Origin: Nocardioides ginsengisegetis
Lineage (GTDB): Bacteria > Actinomycetota > Actinomycetes > Propionibacteriales > Nocardioidaceae
Assembly: GCF_014138045.1 (NCBI RefSeq)
Contig: NZ_JACGXA010000001.1
Location: forward strand, 1,721,001-1,785,000
Length of the DNA stretch: 64,000 nt
Reading direction: 5' to 3'
Shown here piece after piece: positions 55,085-64,000 of this stretch. The position numbers were made by a program, and so were the translations under genes. Position 1 is the first letter of the stretch. Every line of letters begins with the position of its first letter. The notes under the pieces were generated by a model that was not told the DNA's origin, made no database searches, and saw nothing but the letters and a program-made list of their open reading frames with translations.

Positions 55085-56020
55085 GTGACCAGCACCGACA
55101 CGGGCCGATTGATGTTGCTCGACACCGCGTCCCTGTACTTCCGCGCGTTCTTCGGCGTGCCCGAGATCAGCGGCCCTGACGGCACTCCCGTCAACGCCGT
55201 GCGCGGGCTGCTCGACTTCATCTCGCGGCTCGTCGGTGACTACGGCCCGACCGACCTCGTCTGCTGCTGGGACAACGACTGGCGGCCGCAGTGGCGGGTC
55301 GACCTGATCCCGTCGTACAAGGCGCACCGCGTGGTCGAGGAGGTGCCCGGGGCGGCGCCGGACGTCGAGGAGGTCCCCGACCCGCTGCAGGTCCAGGTGC
55401 CGATCATCCTCGAGGTGCTCGACGCGCTCGGGATCACCGTCGTCGGCGCGGACGGCTACGAGGCCGATGACGTCATCGGCACCCTCGCGACCGGCGCCGG
55501 CCAGCCCGTCGACATCGTCACCGGCGACCGCGACCTGTTCCAGCTCGTCGACGACGAGGCCGACGTCCGGGTCCTCTACATCGCCCGCGGCGTGGGCAAC
55601 CACGAGCGAGTCACCAACGAGTGGGTGCGGGCCAAGTACGCCATCGACGCCCACCAGTACGCCGACTTCGCCACCATGCGCGGCGACATGTCCGACGGCC
55701 TGCCGGGGGTCAAGGGCGTGGGCGAGAAGACCGCGGCGACGCTGCTCGAGCGTTTCGGCGACATCGACGGCATCGTCTCGGCGGCGCACGACCCCGACGC
55801 CGACATGGGCCCCGGCCCCCGCGGCAAGATCAAGGCCGCCCTGGACTACCTCGAGGTCGCGCCCACGGTGGTCGCCGTCGCGCGCGACATCGACCTCGGT
55901 ACGCCGGCCACCGCGCTCCCCCGGACTCCCCGCGACCCCGAGCGGGTGCTGGCCCTGGCCGAGCGCTACGGGCTGGAGAGCCCGATGCAGCGGCTCGTCG
56001 AGGTCCTCACCGCACGCTGA
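55085..56020 (+). CDS. Stand-alone 5'-3' exonuclease (DNA polymerase I N-domain type)
   Basis: 311 residues, no polymerase domain. Metal-binding acidic motifs LMLLDTASLYFRAFFG, GYEADDVIGTLA, IVTGDRDLFQLVDD and the helix-hairpin-helix DGLPGVKGVGEKTAATLL. Removes RNA primers or flaps. GTG at 55085 chosen since CAGGAT (55072-55077) lies seven bases before it; an ATG at 55076 overlaps this box. Overlaps the convergent oxidoreductase gene by 14 bp. Confidence 0.9.
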   Translation: MTSTDTGRLMLLDTASLYFRAFFGVPEISGPDGTPVNAVRGLLDFISRLVGDYGPTDLVCCWDNDWRPQWRVDLIPSYKAHRVVEEVPGAAPDVEEVPDPLQVQVPIILEVLDALGITVVGADGYEADDVIGTLATGAGQPVDIVTGDRDLFQLVDDEADVRVLYIARGVGNHERVTNEWVRAKYAIDAHQYADFATMRGDMSDGLPGVKGVGEKTAATLLERFGDIDGIVSAAHDPDADMGPGPRGKIKAALDYLEVAPTVVAVARDIDLGTPATALPRTPRDPERVLALAERYGLESPMQRLVEVLTAR

Positions 56021-57152
56021 GCATCTCCCCCACCGCGATCCGGGCCGCCGACGGGCAGCCCTTGGTGAAGCCGTAGAACGGGCCGAAGTCCCGGGTCGCG
56101 GTGAAGCCGGTCACGAACAGCCCCGGCAGCGTCGTCTCCATGCCCTCGTTGAGGTCCGGGAAGCCGTCGGTCACCGACACCTGGTCGAGCACGCCGGCGA
56201 GGTAGGGCACGGCCGCGAGGTCGGCGCGGTAGCCGCTGGCGAACACCACGTGATCGGCCTCCAGGGGGCTGCCGTTGGAGAGCTCGAGCACGAGCGTGCC
56301 GTCGGGACGGTTGCCGACGTGGGTCACGGCCGTCCCCGGGTGCCGGCGTACGACGTCGGGCAGCAGCCGCGGCACGAGCCACGGCTCGAGGGTCAGCCGG
56401 CCGACCTGCCAGAACCTCGTCGCGATGGCGGCCCGCTCCGCGTCGGACAGACCGCGCCACCAGCCGCGGGTGCGCAGCGTCTCCTCGACGTAGTCGTCCA
56501 CGAAGCCCCAGCTGACTCGTTCGAAGGCCGGGACCTCGTGCCGGTGCACCAGGTCGACCCGGGCCACCCCGTGGTCGCACAGCAGCGCCGCCCACTCGTA
56601 GGCGCTCTGTCGCCCGCCCACCACCACGACCCGGGCGCCGGCCAGGTCGCCGAAGGTCACCAGGTCGCTGGTGTGGGAGAAGCGGTCGGACGGCACCTCG
56701 GTGACCCACTCGGGGAGATCCGCGAAGAACCCCACCCCCGGCGCGGCCAGCACCTTCTCGGCGCCGAGCCGCGAGCCGTCGGAGAGGGTCGCGACGAAAC
56801 CGCCGTGGTCGAGGGGCTCCAGCGCGGTCACCAGACGCCAGTCCACGTCGAGCTTCTTCTGCTCCGCGAACCAGTCGGTGTGGTCCAGGAACACGCCGAT
56901 CGGGATCGGGTCGTGCTCGGCAGAGCTGAGGCCACGGTCCTCGAAGTAGGCCGCGAATGTGTGCTCCCCGGCCGCGTCGAGGTGCCAGTCCGGGCCGGAG
57001 CGCAGGAACATCTCGGCGGGCATCCGTCGGCGCCAGAACGACATCGGCTCGCCCTGGATGCGTGTCGGGATGCCGTGCGCCCGGGCGTGCGCGGCCGCGG
57101 CGTAGGCGTAGGGACCGGCGCCGATCACGAGCAACCCGGTGTGGTCGTCCAT
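56007..57152 (-). CDS. FAD-dependent NAD(P)-binding oxidoreductase
   Basis: 381 residues. FAD loop LLVIGAGPYAYAAAAHA at the N-terminus, a second dinucleotide loop VVVVGGRQSAYEWAALL in the middle and the C-terminal VFASGYRADL. This is the layout of flavin-containing N-hydroxylating or Baeyer-Villiger-like monooxygenases; substrate unknown. GGGAGAAG just upstream fixes the ATG. Its 3' end overlaps the exonuclease gene by 14 bp. Confidence 0.83.
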   Translation of the reverse strand: MDDHTGLLVIGAGPYAYAAAAHARAHGIPTRIQGEPMSFWRRRMPAEMFLRSGPDWHLDAAGEHTFAAYFEDRGLSSAEHDPIPIGVFLDHTDWFAEQKKLDVDWRLVTALEPLDHGGFVATLSDGSRLGAEKVLAAPGVGFFADLPEWVTEVPSDRFSHTSDLVTFGDLAGARVVVVGGRQSAYEWAALLCDHGVARVDLVHRHEVPAFERVSWGFVDDYVEETLRTRGWWRGLSDAERAAIATRFWQVGRLTLEPWLVPRLLPDVVRRHPGTAVTHVGNRPDGTLVLELSNGSPLEADHVVFASGYRADLAAVPYLAGVLDQVSVTDGFPDLNEGMETTLPGLFVTGFTATRDFGPFYGFTKGCPSAARIAVGEMLSVR

Positions 57153-57289
57153 CGGCTTCTCCCTCGTCACCCGCCACCGATGCGGGCAGCGCGGCGCCCG
57201 CACCCGAGACCGTACGCCGATCACGGGGCCCGCCGGGTCGGAAATGACCGTCCGGTCCCGGCTGGGGCCGCGCCGTACAGTCGGGGGAC

Positions 57290-57955
57290 ATGAGCCATGT
57301 CGCAGTCGTCGGGGGCCACGGACAGGTGGCCCGACTCCTCCACGAGCCCCTCGTCGCCGCCGGTCACCAGCCGGTCGCCCTGGTCCGGAACGAGGCCCAT
57401 CGGGGCGAGCTCGAGGGCCTCGGGGCGGAGGTGCGGATGCTCGACGTCGAGCAGCAGGACGCCGCCGCGTTCGCCGCGGCCTTCGAGGGTTGTCAGGTCG
57501 TCGTGTTCGCCGCCGGCGGCGGCCCCGACGGCAACATCGAGCGCAAGCGGACCGTGGACCTCGAGGGCTCGCTGAAGTCCATCGAGGGGGCCCGCCTCGC
57601 CGGGATCCGTCGCTTCATCCAGATCTCCGCGATCGGCGTCGACGCGCCGCTGCCCGAGGACACCGGCGATGTCTGGCGGGCCTACGTCGAGGCCAAGCGC
57701 GACGCGGACGCGGCCCTGCGGGCCAGCGATCTTGCGTGGACGATCCTGCGACCCGGTCGCCTGACCGACGACCCGGCCACCGGGCTGGTCGAGCTCGGCG
57801 AGCACGTCGAGCGCGGCGACGTCACGCGCGCCGATGTCGCCGCGGTGGTGGCCCGCCTGGTCGACGAGGACCTCAGCGTGGGGCACCAGTGGAACCTCGT
57901 CGGCGGCGACACCGGTCTCGACGACGCTCTGGCCCGCGCGGTCCGGGGCGACTGA
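57290..57955 (+). CDS. NAD(P)H-binding SDR-like protein
   Basis: 221 residues, atypical SDR related to YhfK/NmrA-type proteins: VAVVGGHGQVARLL nucleotide loop, RRFIQISAIGVD, and YVEAKRDADAALRASDLAWTILRPG, where the usual Tyr-x3-Lys occurs as YVEAK. May reduce a small substrate or sense the NADP state. TACAGT is eight bases before the ATG, and GGGGGA also precedes it. Confidence 0.85.
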   Translation: MSHVAVVGGHGQVARLLHEPLVAAGHQPVALVRNEAHRGELEGLGAEVRMLDVEQQDAAAFAAAFEGCQVVVFAAGGGPDGNIERKRTVDLEGSLKSIEGARLAGIRRFIQISAIGVDAPLPEDTGDVWRAYVEAKRDADAALRASDLAWTILRPGRLTDDPATGLVELGEHVERGDVTRADVAAVVARLVDEDLSVGHQWNLVGGDTGLDDALARAVRGD

Positions 57956-58332
57956 CGGGCAGAGCGGCGACCGGTGGACGTCCGCCCGATCGGCCGTCCA
58001 CCGGCCTCGCAGGTCACCGGGTCCGACAGGGGATCGGCCGGTGGCCTGGATGTTTGCGCAGACCGTGATCGGCGGTCGTGCGCCGTAGTCCCACCCGGAG
58101 CGACGAGCCACAGAAGGGAACGAACCCCTGCTGTTCCCCTCGCGACTTCCGGGACACGCACGACCCCCCGGTCCGAGGACTCATGAGTGGGCCGGCGTTG
58201 GGACCACACGATGAATCTAGGGGCGCCGCGGCCCCGCGCACCAGCACCAACCTGGGGTAAATCGCGGTTCACCCCGGACTCACGGGTTCCCGCAACAGGG
58301 ACGTAACGAAGCGGACCAGACCAGCGGCTGGA
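57956..58332. other. 377-bp gap with terminator; no gene seen
   Basis: Starts with a strong hairpin (57971-58004). A second possible stem GGGAAC...GTTCCC lies at about 58115-58137. Six cytosines in a row occur near 58170. I see no gene. The 3' end of helY lies at the right border. Confidence 0.7.
57971..58004 (+). terminator. Terminator-like hairpin
   Basis: CCGGTGGAC, 16-base loop, GTCCACCGG. Perfect 9-bp stem, 15 bases after the SDR-like stop codon. Confidence 0.65.
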
Positions 58333-61149
58333 TCAGTCGGCCAGTCCCGAGTAGGCCACGACACCGCGCCGCAGCCGCCTCACGACCTCGCGCGCGGTCT
58401 CGCGCAGCTCGGCGTCGCCGGCCGCGTCGGCCACCTGGCCGGCCAGGTCGAGCAGCTGCTTCATCCAGCGCACGAAGTCGCCGGCCGCGAGCTCGATGGC
58501 CCCGAGGACGTCGTCGAGGTCGTCGCCCTCGGCCCAGCGGTACGCCGCCCACGCGAACCCCAGGTCCGGCGCGCGCAGGAAGTCGAGGTGGTGCTCGCGC
58601 TCCAGCGCGTCGAGCTCGCCCCACAGCTTCACCATCTCCCCCACGACCGGCTTGACCGGGCCGCCGGGGATCCGCGGCGAGCTGGCGTCGTCGGGGCGCC
58701 GGGCCTCGAAGACGAGGACCGACAACGCGGCCGCCAGCTCGGAGGGCGTGAGGCCGTCCCACAGGCCGTGGCGCAGCGACTCGGCGGCCACCAGGTCCAT
58801 GTCGGAGTAGAGCCGCATCAGGTGCCGCCCGCGGGGGGTCACCTCGTCACCGTCGAGGTACTCCAGCGCCGTCAGCACCTCGCACACCCGGTCGAACTGC
58901 CGCGCCACGGTGTTGGTGCGCTGCTCGACACGGCGCTTGAGGGTCTTGGCGTCCCGGTCCAGCTTGAACCACCGCTCCGACCAGCGGGCGTGGTCCTCGC
59001 GGTCGGGGCACTGGTGACACGGGTGCGCCTTCATCTCGTTGCGCAGCCGGGTCACGTCGCGCTCGGTGCCGCTGTCGACCGGCGCCTTGCCGGGCCGGGT
59101 CGGGGGCGAGGTGAGGTTGTGCGTGCGGGACCGCAGCGCCGAGGCGAGGTCGCGGCGCATCTGCGGGTTGCGGCCGTTGAAGTTCTTCGGGATCTTCAGC
59201 CGGGTCACCGCGGCCACCGGCGTCGGGAAGTCGATCATCGCCAGCCGCCGGGCCTGCCGGTCGGCGGTCACGACGTAGGGGCGCGGGCCCTCCGCGGAGA
59301 ACCCCGGGTCGATGACGACCGCGAAGCCGGCGAACTTGCCGGTCGGCACCTCGATCACGTCACCCGGCTTCAGCTGTGCCAGCGAGGCGAGCGCCTCCTC
59401 GCGCCGGTCGTTGCGGCGCGACTTCGCGGCGCCCTTCTCTGCGTCGCTGATCCGGCGGCGGAGGGCGGCGTACTCCATGAAGTCGCCGAGGTGGCAGGTG
59501 GCGGCCTCCCGGTAGCCGTCGAGCGCGTCCTCGCTCTTGCGGAGCTGCCGGGCCAGCCCGACGACCGCCTTGTCGGCCTGGAACTGGGCGAACGACTGCT
59601 CCAGCAGCTCGCGCGAGCGCTCGCGGCCGAACTGGTGCACGAGGTTGACCGCCATGTTGTACGACGGCCGGAAGGACGAACGGAGCGGGTAGGTCCGGGT
59701 CGAGGCGAGACCCGCGACCTCCCGCGGGTTGATCCCGGGTTGCCAGAGCACGACGCCGTGGCCCTCGACGTCGAGGCCCCGGCGGCCGGCCCGGCCGGTG
59801 AGCTGGGTGTACTCCCCCGGCGTGATGTCGGCGTGGGTCTCGCCGTTCCACTTCGTCAGCTTCTCGATGACGACGGTGCGGGCGGGCATGTTGATGCCGA
59901 GCGCCAGGGTCTCGGTGGCGAAGACGACCTTGCACAGGCCGCGGAGGTAGAGCTCCTCGACGCACTGCTTGAACGCCGGCAGCATGCCCGCGTGGTGCGC
60001 CGCGACGCCGCGGGTCAGGCCGTCGAGGAAGTCGTGGTAGCCGAGGACCTGGAGGTCCTCCTCCGGCAGGTGGCGGCAGCTCTCCTCGACGAACTCGTAG
60101 ATCGCGTCGCGCTCCTCCGGCGACGTGAGCCGGATGCCGGCGTTGAGGCACTGGGTCACGGCCGCGTCGCAGCCGACCCGGCTGAAAATGAACACGATGG
60201 CGGGCAGGAGGCCCTCGCGGTCGAGCCGGTCGATGACGTCGTAGCGGCTGGGGATCCAGACCCGCCGGCCGTTGCCGACCTGCTTGGGCCCGCCGCCCTT
60301 GCCTGCACCGCTGCCGCCCCGTCCGCCGGCCTGGGAGCGGCCGCGCGGGGACCGGCGGTCCTTCATCCGGCTCGACGCCCAGTCGTCGCGGGCGATCCGG
60401 AGCAGCTCGTTGTTGACCGGGGCGCCCTCCTTGACGAAGCCCGCCTTGGCGTCGACGTCGGAGTCGGCGAAGAGGTCGAGGAGCCGCTTGCCGACCATGA
60501 CGTGCTGGTAGAGCGGCACGGGCCGCTTCTCCTCCACGATGGTGGTCGTGTCGCCACGGACGGTCGCCAGCCACTCGCCGAACTCCTCGGCGTTGGACAC
60601 GGTGGCCGAGAGCGAGACCAGCGCCACCGACTCGGGCAGGTGGATGATCACCTCCTCCCACACCGCACCCCGGGCACGGTCCGCGAGGTAGTGCACCTCG
60701 TCCATGACCACGAAGCCCAGGCCGAGCAGGGTCCGGGAGCCGGCGTACAGCATGTTGCGCAGCACCTCGGTCGTCATCACGACGATGGGCGCCTCGCCGT
60801 TGACGGAGTTGTCACCGGTGAGCAGGCCGACCTGGTCAGGCCCGTAGCGGGCCGCGAGGTCGTTGTACTTCTGGTTGGACAGCGCCTTGATCGGCGTCGT
60901 GTAGAAGCACTTGCGCCCGGTCTCGAGCGCCAGGTGGACCGCGAATTCGCCGACGATCGTCTTGCCCGAGCCGGTGGGCGCGGCGACCAGCACGCCGCGC
61001 CCGTCCTCGATCTCGTGGCAGGCGCGCGCCTGGAAGTCGTCGAGGGGGAAGGAGTAGAGGCTCTCGAAGGCCCGGAAGACCGGGTGCTTGCGGCCGTTGC
61101 GGTAGTCGGCGTACCGCTCCGCCGGCGAGAGGTCGTCGGCCGTGCTCAT
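58333..61149 (-). CDS. helY: DEAD/DEAH-box helicase HelY (Ski2-like)
   Basis: 938 residues. Walker A APTGSGKT (57-64), DEVH (150-153), SLSATVSN, and QLTGRAGRRGLD as motif VI, then a long Ski2/Mtr4-type C-terminus. Probably an RNA helicase acting in RNA turnover; this gene is normally found downstream of tatC in actinobacteria, as here. ATG has TAGGGT seven bases upstream on the minus strand, so it has its own promoter. Confidence 0.92.
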   Translation of the reverse strand: MSTADDLSPAERYADYRNGRKHPVFRAFESLYSFPLDDFQARACHEIEDGRGVLVAAPTGSGKTIVGEFAVHLALETGRKCFYTTPIKALSNQKYNDLAARYGPDQVGLLTGDNSVNGEAPIVVMTTEVLRNMLYAGSRTLLGLGFVVMDEVHYLADRARGAVWEEVIIHLPESVALVSLSATVSNAEEFGEWLATVRGDTTTIVEEKRPVPLYQHVMVGKRLLDLFADSDVDAKAGFVKEGAPVNNELLRIARDDWASSRMKDRRSPRGRSQAGGRGGSGAGKGGGPKQVGNGRRVWIPSRYDVIDRLDREGLLPAIVFIFSRVGCDAAVTQCLNAGIRLTSPEERDAIYEFVEESCRHLPEEDLQVLGYHDFLDGLTRGVAAHHAGMLPAFKQCVEELYLRGLCKVVFATETLALGINMPARTVVIEKLTKWNGETHADITPGEYTQLTGRAGRRGLDVEGHGVVLWQPGINPREVAGLASTRTYPLRSSFRPSYNMAVNLVHQFGRERSRELLEQSFAQFQADKAVVGLARQLRKSEDALDGYREAATCHLGDFMEYAALRRRISDAEKGAAKSRRNDRREEALASLAQLKPGDVIEVPTGKFAGFAVVIDPGFSAEGPRPYVVTADRQARRLAMIDFPTPVAAVTRLKIPKNFNGRNPQMRRDLASALRSRTHNLTSPPTRPGKAPVDSGTERDVTRLRNEMKAHPCHQCPDREDHARWSERWFKLDRDAKTLKRRVEQRTNTVARQFDRVCEVLTALEYLDGDEVTPRGRHLMRLYSDMDLVAAESLRHGLWDGLTPSELAAALSVLVFEARRPDDASSPRIPGGPVKPVVGEMVKLWGELDALEREHHLDFLRAPDLGFAWAAYRWAEGDDLDDVLGAIELAAGDFVRWMKQLLDLAGQVADAAGDAELRETAREVVRRLRRGVVAYSGLAD

Positions 61150-61171
61150 GGCCCCCACCCTACGGGCGAGG

Positions 61172-62053
61172 TCAGCAGAGGACGGTCAACGCTCCGGGGG
61201 CGCACTCGATGGTCAGCGGCAGCGGGCCGAACCGCTCGCCGTCGGCGTAGGACACGATGCCGGGCGCGGCGACCGTGACCGTACGGACCCGGTGGTGCTC
61301 GTACTGCGGGTGGGTGACGTGGGTGCCCTTGAAGAGCTTGGGGTAGGTGCGGATCAGGTCGGGCTTGGTCATCGTCTTGATGATCACCACGTCGAGCATC
61401 CCGTCGTCGAGGACCGCGCCCTCGGTGATCCGCAGCCCGCCCCCGAAGGACGGACCGTTGCCGACGGCGACGAGCATCGCGTCGAGGCGATGCACCACGC
61501 CGTCGAGCTCGAGGGTGTAGGGCAGCGGCTCGAAGGTGCGCAGCTCCGCCAGCGTGGCGAGGTTGTAGCGCATCTGCCCCTTGGGCCAGGTCATCCGGTT
61601 GGCGCGCTCGTTGACGATGGCGTCGAAGCCGGCCGCCAGCACGGTCACGAAGTACGACGAGCCGCTGCGGGCCAGGTCGATCGTGCGGGTGCGGGCCGCG
61701 ATCACCCGGTCCGCCGCCGCCAGCGCGTCCTTGCGCGGGATGTCGAAGTAGCGCGCGACGTCGTTGCCGGTGCCGGCCGGGATGATCCCGAGGCTGGTCG
61801 ACGTCGTGGCGACGGCCTGGGCGCCCAGGTGGACCATCCCGTCCCCTCCGCAGACGACGAGCGAGTCGACGCCGTCCGCGACGGCCTGGCGGGCCAGGTC
61901 GAGGGCCTCGTCGGCGTTGCCGCCCTGGAGGTCGCGGACGGCGATGCCGGCCGCGCGGAGCCGGGGCAGGACCGCGGCGCGGGCCCGTGCCCCCTTGCCC
62001 TTGCCCGACGTGGGGTTGGTGAGGAGCGCGATCTCGCGGGAGCTGCCGGTCAC
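61172..62053 (-). CDS. dagK: Diacylglycerol kinase family lipid kinase
   Basis: 293 residues. N-terminal catalytic segment ALLTNPTSGKGKG, VVCGGDGMVHLGAQAV and IIPAGTGNDVARY, then the beta-rich C-terminal domain. Phosphorylates diacylglycerol or a related lipid with ATP. GTG start with TAGTCT six bases upstream on the minus strand. Ends 22 bp before helY starts. Confidence 0.9.
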   Translation of the reverse strand: MTGSSREIALLTNPTSGKGKGARARAAVLPRLRAAGIAVRDLQGGNADEALDLARQAVADGVDSLVVCGGDGMVHLGAQAVATTSTSLGIIPAGTGNDVARYFDIPRKDALAAADRVIAARTRTIDLARSGSSYFVTVLAAGFDAIVNERANRMTWPKGQMRYNLATLAELRTFEPLPYTLELDGVVHRLDAMLVAVGNGPSFGGGLRITEGAVLDDGMLDVVIIKTMTKPDLIRTYPKLFKGTHVTHPQYEHHRVRTVTVAAPGIVSYADGERFGPLPLTIECAPGALTVLC

Positions 62054-62084
62054 GCGCCGAGACTAGCGGCCGGAGGGGGTGCGA

Positions 62085-62510
62085 TCAGCGCGAACGACGG
62101 TGCTTCTCCGAGCCGATGCGGAGCAGCGCGGCGTAGCGGTCCGTTGAGGCGCCGACGGCCTTGGCCAGCCGGCTCAGGGCGTCGAGGACGACGTCGGCGC
62201 TGAAGGACGTGCCGGGCACGGCCATCGTGAGCCGGCCCTCCACGGTGACCAGAAGGATCTGGCCGTGCCGCCAGGCCTGGTGGGCGTGCAGCCGCGCGCG
62301 GTCGTCGGCGACCGGGACGGGGTAGGCCTCGTCGACCGCCAGCAGGTCGCAGGGCAGCTCGTCCTCGCCGGCGCTGGTCAGCCGGCCGAGCACGTGGTGG
62401 CCGGTCCGGACGCCGAGGTCGGGCTCCCAGACGACGTCGCTCTCGCCGAGCCAGGCGGGCAGGTCGAAGGGATCGACGTCGACGAGGTCGAAGGTCTGGG
62501 GCCCGCTCAC
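62085..62510 (-). CDS. Hypothetical protein (141 aa)
   Basis: Soluble protein with DLPAWLGESDVVWEPDLGVR near the N-terminus and a C-terminal helix LDALSRLAKAVGAS. I do not recognise the family. It follows tatC by 19 bp and probably belongs to the tatA-tatC operon. GTG start. Confidence 0.72.
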   Translation of the reverse strand: MSGPQTFDLVDVDPFDLPAWLGESDVVWEPDLGVRTGHHVLGRLTSAGEDELPCDLLAVDEAYPVPVADDRARLHAHQAWRHGQILLVTVEGRLTMAVPGTSFSADVVLDALSRLAKAVGASTDRYAALLRIGSEKHRRSR

Positions 62511-62529
62511 GGGGTGCTCACCGGGGCGA

Positions 62530-63396
62530 TCACAGGGGTGAGATCTCGTCGTCGGCCCACTGGTCGGTGCCGGTGGCGGCCCGCTTGCGGACCTTGGCGC
62601 GGTCGACGGTGCGGGCCACGACCTCGGCGATGAGGAAGAGCACCAGCATCGGGACGGCCAGCATCAGCATCGAGAACGGGTCGGTGGAGGGCGTGGCCAC
62701 GGCCGCGAAGACGAACGTGCCCAGGATGATCCACGGCCGGTAGCGCCCGATCGCCTTGCCGGACACGACGCCGGCGAGGTTGAGCATGATCACGAACAGC
62801 GGGATCTCGAAGGAGATGCCGAAGACCAGCAGCATCCGGGTCAGGAAGGAGAAGTACTCGCCGAACTCGACGAGGTTCTGCAGCTGGGCCGGGGTGAACC
62901 CGATCAGCACCTCGAGACCCTTGGGGAGCACGTAGTAGCCCGTCGCGACACCCACGAAGAACAGCGGGCCGGCGACCGCGGCGAACACCCGCGACCACTT
63001 CCGCTCCTTGGGGTGCAGGCCGGGGACGATGAAGCCCCAGATCTGGTAGAGCCAGTAGGGGCTGGAGACCACGATCGCGGCGACACCGCACAGCTTGAGC
63101 TGCAGCATCAGCGGCCCGGTGGCGCCCGCGACGTACGCCGTGGTCTGGGTCTTCTGGTCCAGCGCCTCGCGGGCCTGGTTGTAGGGGCCCAGGACGAGCT
63201 CGAGGAGGCCGCCGTGGGGCTGGCCGTAGAAGAACAGCGCCACGAAGAAGACCACGAACAGGAACAGCGCCGACCGGATCAGCCGGGCGCGGAGCTCGCG
63301 GAGGTGGTCCGAGAGCGCCATCCGGCCGTCCGGGCCGACGGGGTGCTGCGGTGCGCCGCGCAGCAGGCGCACGACACCGCCGACAGAGAACGCCAC
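62530..63396 (-). CDS. tatC: Sec-independent translocase subunit TatC
   Basis: 288 residues with six membrane helices. The cytoplasmic entry LSDHLRELRARLI and first periplasmic loop with the Glu-containing segments are those of TatC, which recognises the twin-arginine signal. GTG start is seven bases after the tatA stop and gives the N-terminal extension common in actinobacteria; ATG near 63321 is a shorter alternative. Confidence 0.93.
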   Translation of the reverse strand: MAFSVGGVVRLLRGAPQHPVGPDGRMALSDHLRELRARLIRSALFLFVVFFVALFFYGQPHGGLLELVLGPYNQAREALDQKTQTTAYVAGATGPLMLQLKLCGVAAIVVSSPYWLYQIWGFIVPGLHPKERKWSRVFAAVAGPLFFVGVATGYYVLPKGLEVLIGFTPAQLQNLVEFGEYFSFLTRMLLVFGISFEIPLFVIMLNLAGVVSGKAIGRYRPWIILGTFVFAAVATPSTDPFSMLMLAVPMLVLFLIAEVVARTVDRAKVRKRAATGTDQWADDEISPL

Positions 63397-63403
63397 GGAG
63401 GGG

Positions 63404-63679
63404 TCAGGCAGTCGTGTCGTCGCGGTGCTGCTGCTCGCGCGCGAGGCGGTCGCGCTCGGCGTCGAGCTCGGCCTGGCGGGCGTCGAGCTCGCGCTGCTCG
63501 GGGGTCTTCATCTCGTCGTCGTCCGTCAGGCCCTTGGTCTCGGCCTTGAAGATCCGCAGCGCGCGGCCGCTGCCGCGCGCGAGCTCGGGGAGCTTGGAGG
63601 CACCGAAGAGCAGGATCACGACGGCCAGGATGATCAGGAGCTCGGGGGTCCCGAGGCCGGCGATGGCGAGCGAGTTCAT
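63404..63679 (-). CDS. tatA: Sec-independent translocase subunit TatA
   Basis: 91 residues. Single N-terminal helix TPELLIILAVVILLFGASKL, amphipathic helix ELARGSGRALRIFKAE and a charged tail. Forms the protein-conducting pore with TatC. AGGA lies six bases before the ATG. A -10-like TACGAT (63713-63718, minus strand) at the end of pafC may give an operon-internal promoter. Confidence 0.94.
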   Translation of the reverse strand: MNSLAIAGLGTPELLIILAVVILLFGASKLPELARGSGRALRIFKAETKGLTDDDEMKTPEQRELDARQAELDAERDRLAREQQHRDDTTA

Positions 63680-63710
63680 GTGGGTCCTCACGTGGTGGAG
63701 ACGGACGTCT

Positions 63711-64000
63711 TCATCGTACGCCGGGGTGGTTGTAGAGGCTGAGGGCAGCCTGCGCGGCGTCGGTGAACGTGGTGGTGAGCTCCGGGGGGCTGATCACCCG
63801 GGCGTGCGGGGCCAGCCGGAGCAGCACGCGCTGGAGCCAGCGCTCGTCGGCGACCTGGAGCGCGACCTCGAGCCGGCCACGGGCGCGCTGGCGCACCGAC
63901 TCGACGGGGTAGTACTCGACGACCCAGCGGGCGGCCGGCTCGAGGAGCAGCCGGACCCGGGTGGTCTCGGACGACTGGGCGAAGAGGCCGTCGCCGAGGT
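63711..64000 (-). CDS. pafC: PafC, WYL-domain regulator, C-terminal part
   Basis: The frame runs off the window edge; 96 C-terminal residues are present. RWVVEYYPVESV and ALQVADERWLQRVLLRLAPHARVISPPEL are the C-terminal part of WYL regulators of the PafC type. PafB and PafC form the DNA-damage activator encoded beside the Pup-proteasome genes, and in actinobacteria they precede tatA-tatC, as here. The assignment to pafC rests mainly on this order. Confidence 0.85.
   Translation of the reverse strand, partial: LGDGLFAQSSETTRVRLLLEPAARWVVEYYPVESVRQRARGRLEVALQVADERWLQRVLLRLAPHARVISPPELTTTFTDAAQAALSLYNHPGVR

Overview
The window is about 70% GC and almost entirely protein coding. It reads as a chromosomal segment of an aerobic actinobacterium, most likely Nocardioides or a close relative (Propionibacteriales). 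Lineage markers are the pafC-tatA-tatC-dagK-helY block, rbpA, an lnt-ppm1 pair, an F420-type LLM oxidoreductase, and more than twenty starts with a TANNNT -10 box six to eight bases before the ATG or GTG, the signature of leaderless actinobacterial mRNAs. The genus is inferred from general gene content, not from a database match. There is no rRNA, tRNA, insertion sequence, prophage or CRISPR array.

Layout. 1-5.9 kb: end of a beta-lactamase-type serine hydrolase, a secreted protein, a CHAD protein, the tldD-tldE pair and a sulfotransferase. 5.8-14.1 kb, mostly minus strand: a methyltransferase, sbcC-sbcD nuclease, fdhD and aminopeptidase pepN. 14.3-19.8 kb: a secreted S55-like protein, a class V PLP enzyme and a secreted CHAP hydrolase, with the first cluster of palindromic repeats. 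19.9-32.5 kb: small metabolic and stress genes (MDR oxidoreductase, OsmC, SDR, lipoprotein cyclophilin, DSD1-type PLP enzyme, LLM oxidoreductase, ArsR-AHSA1 operon, phosphoesterase, MMPL transporter).

32.5-33.0 kb is a non-coding stretch carrying a 28-bp sequence with the layout of a chromosomal dif site, a pair of the palindromic repeats and, 429 bp further on, a complete tyrosine recombinase. The window may therefore span the replication terminus. 34-48.5 kb: a DrrC-type UvrA paralogue, AraC-VOC pair, PhoD phosphatase, alcohol dehydrogenase, an HTH-MurA fusion with a palindromic operator, a GIY-YIG nuclease enclosed by inverted copies of a second repeat, GDPD-UMF1 pair, rbpA behind a SigR-type promoter, fxsA, ppm1 and lnt.

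48.9-55.0 kb is a compact lysine-degradation locus: kamA diverges from kdd-kamD-kamE-kal, and an Lrp/AsnC regulator lies convergent to kamA. The steps present convert L-lysine through beta-lysine and 3,5-diaminohexanoate to the keto acid, plus the 3-aminobutyryl-CoA lyase; the cleavage enzyme kce is not in the window. 55-64 kb: a stand-alone 5'-3' exonuclease, an FAD oxidoreductase, an NAD(P)-binding protein, helY, dagK, a hypothetical gene, tatC, tatA and the end of pafC.

The most distinctive non-genic signals are the putative dif site, a family of ten 20-bp palindromes arranged as pairs with an invariant 21-bp gap, and the GIY-YIG gene framed by a second repeat.
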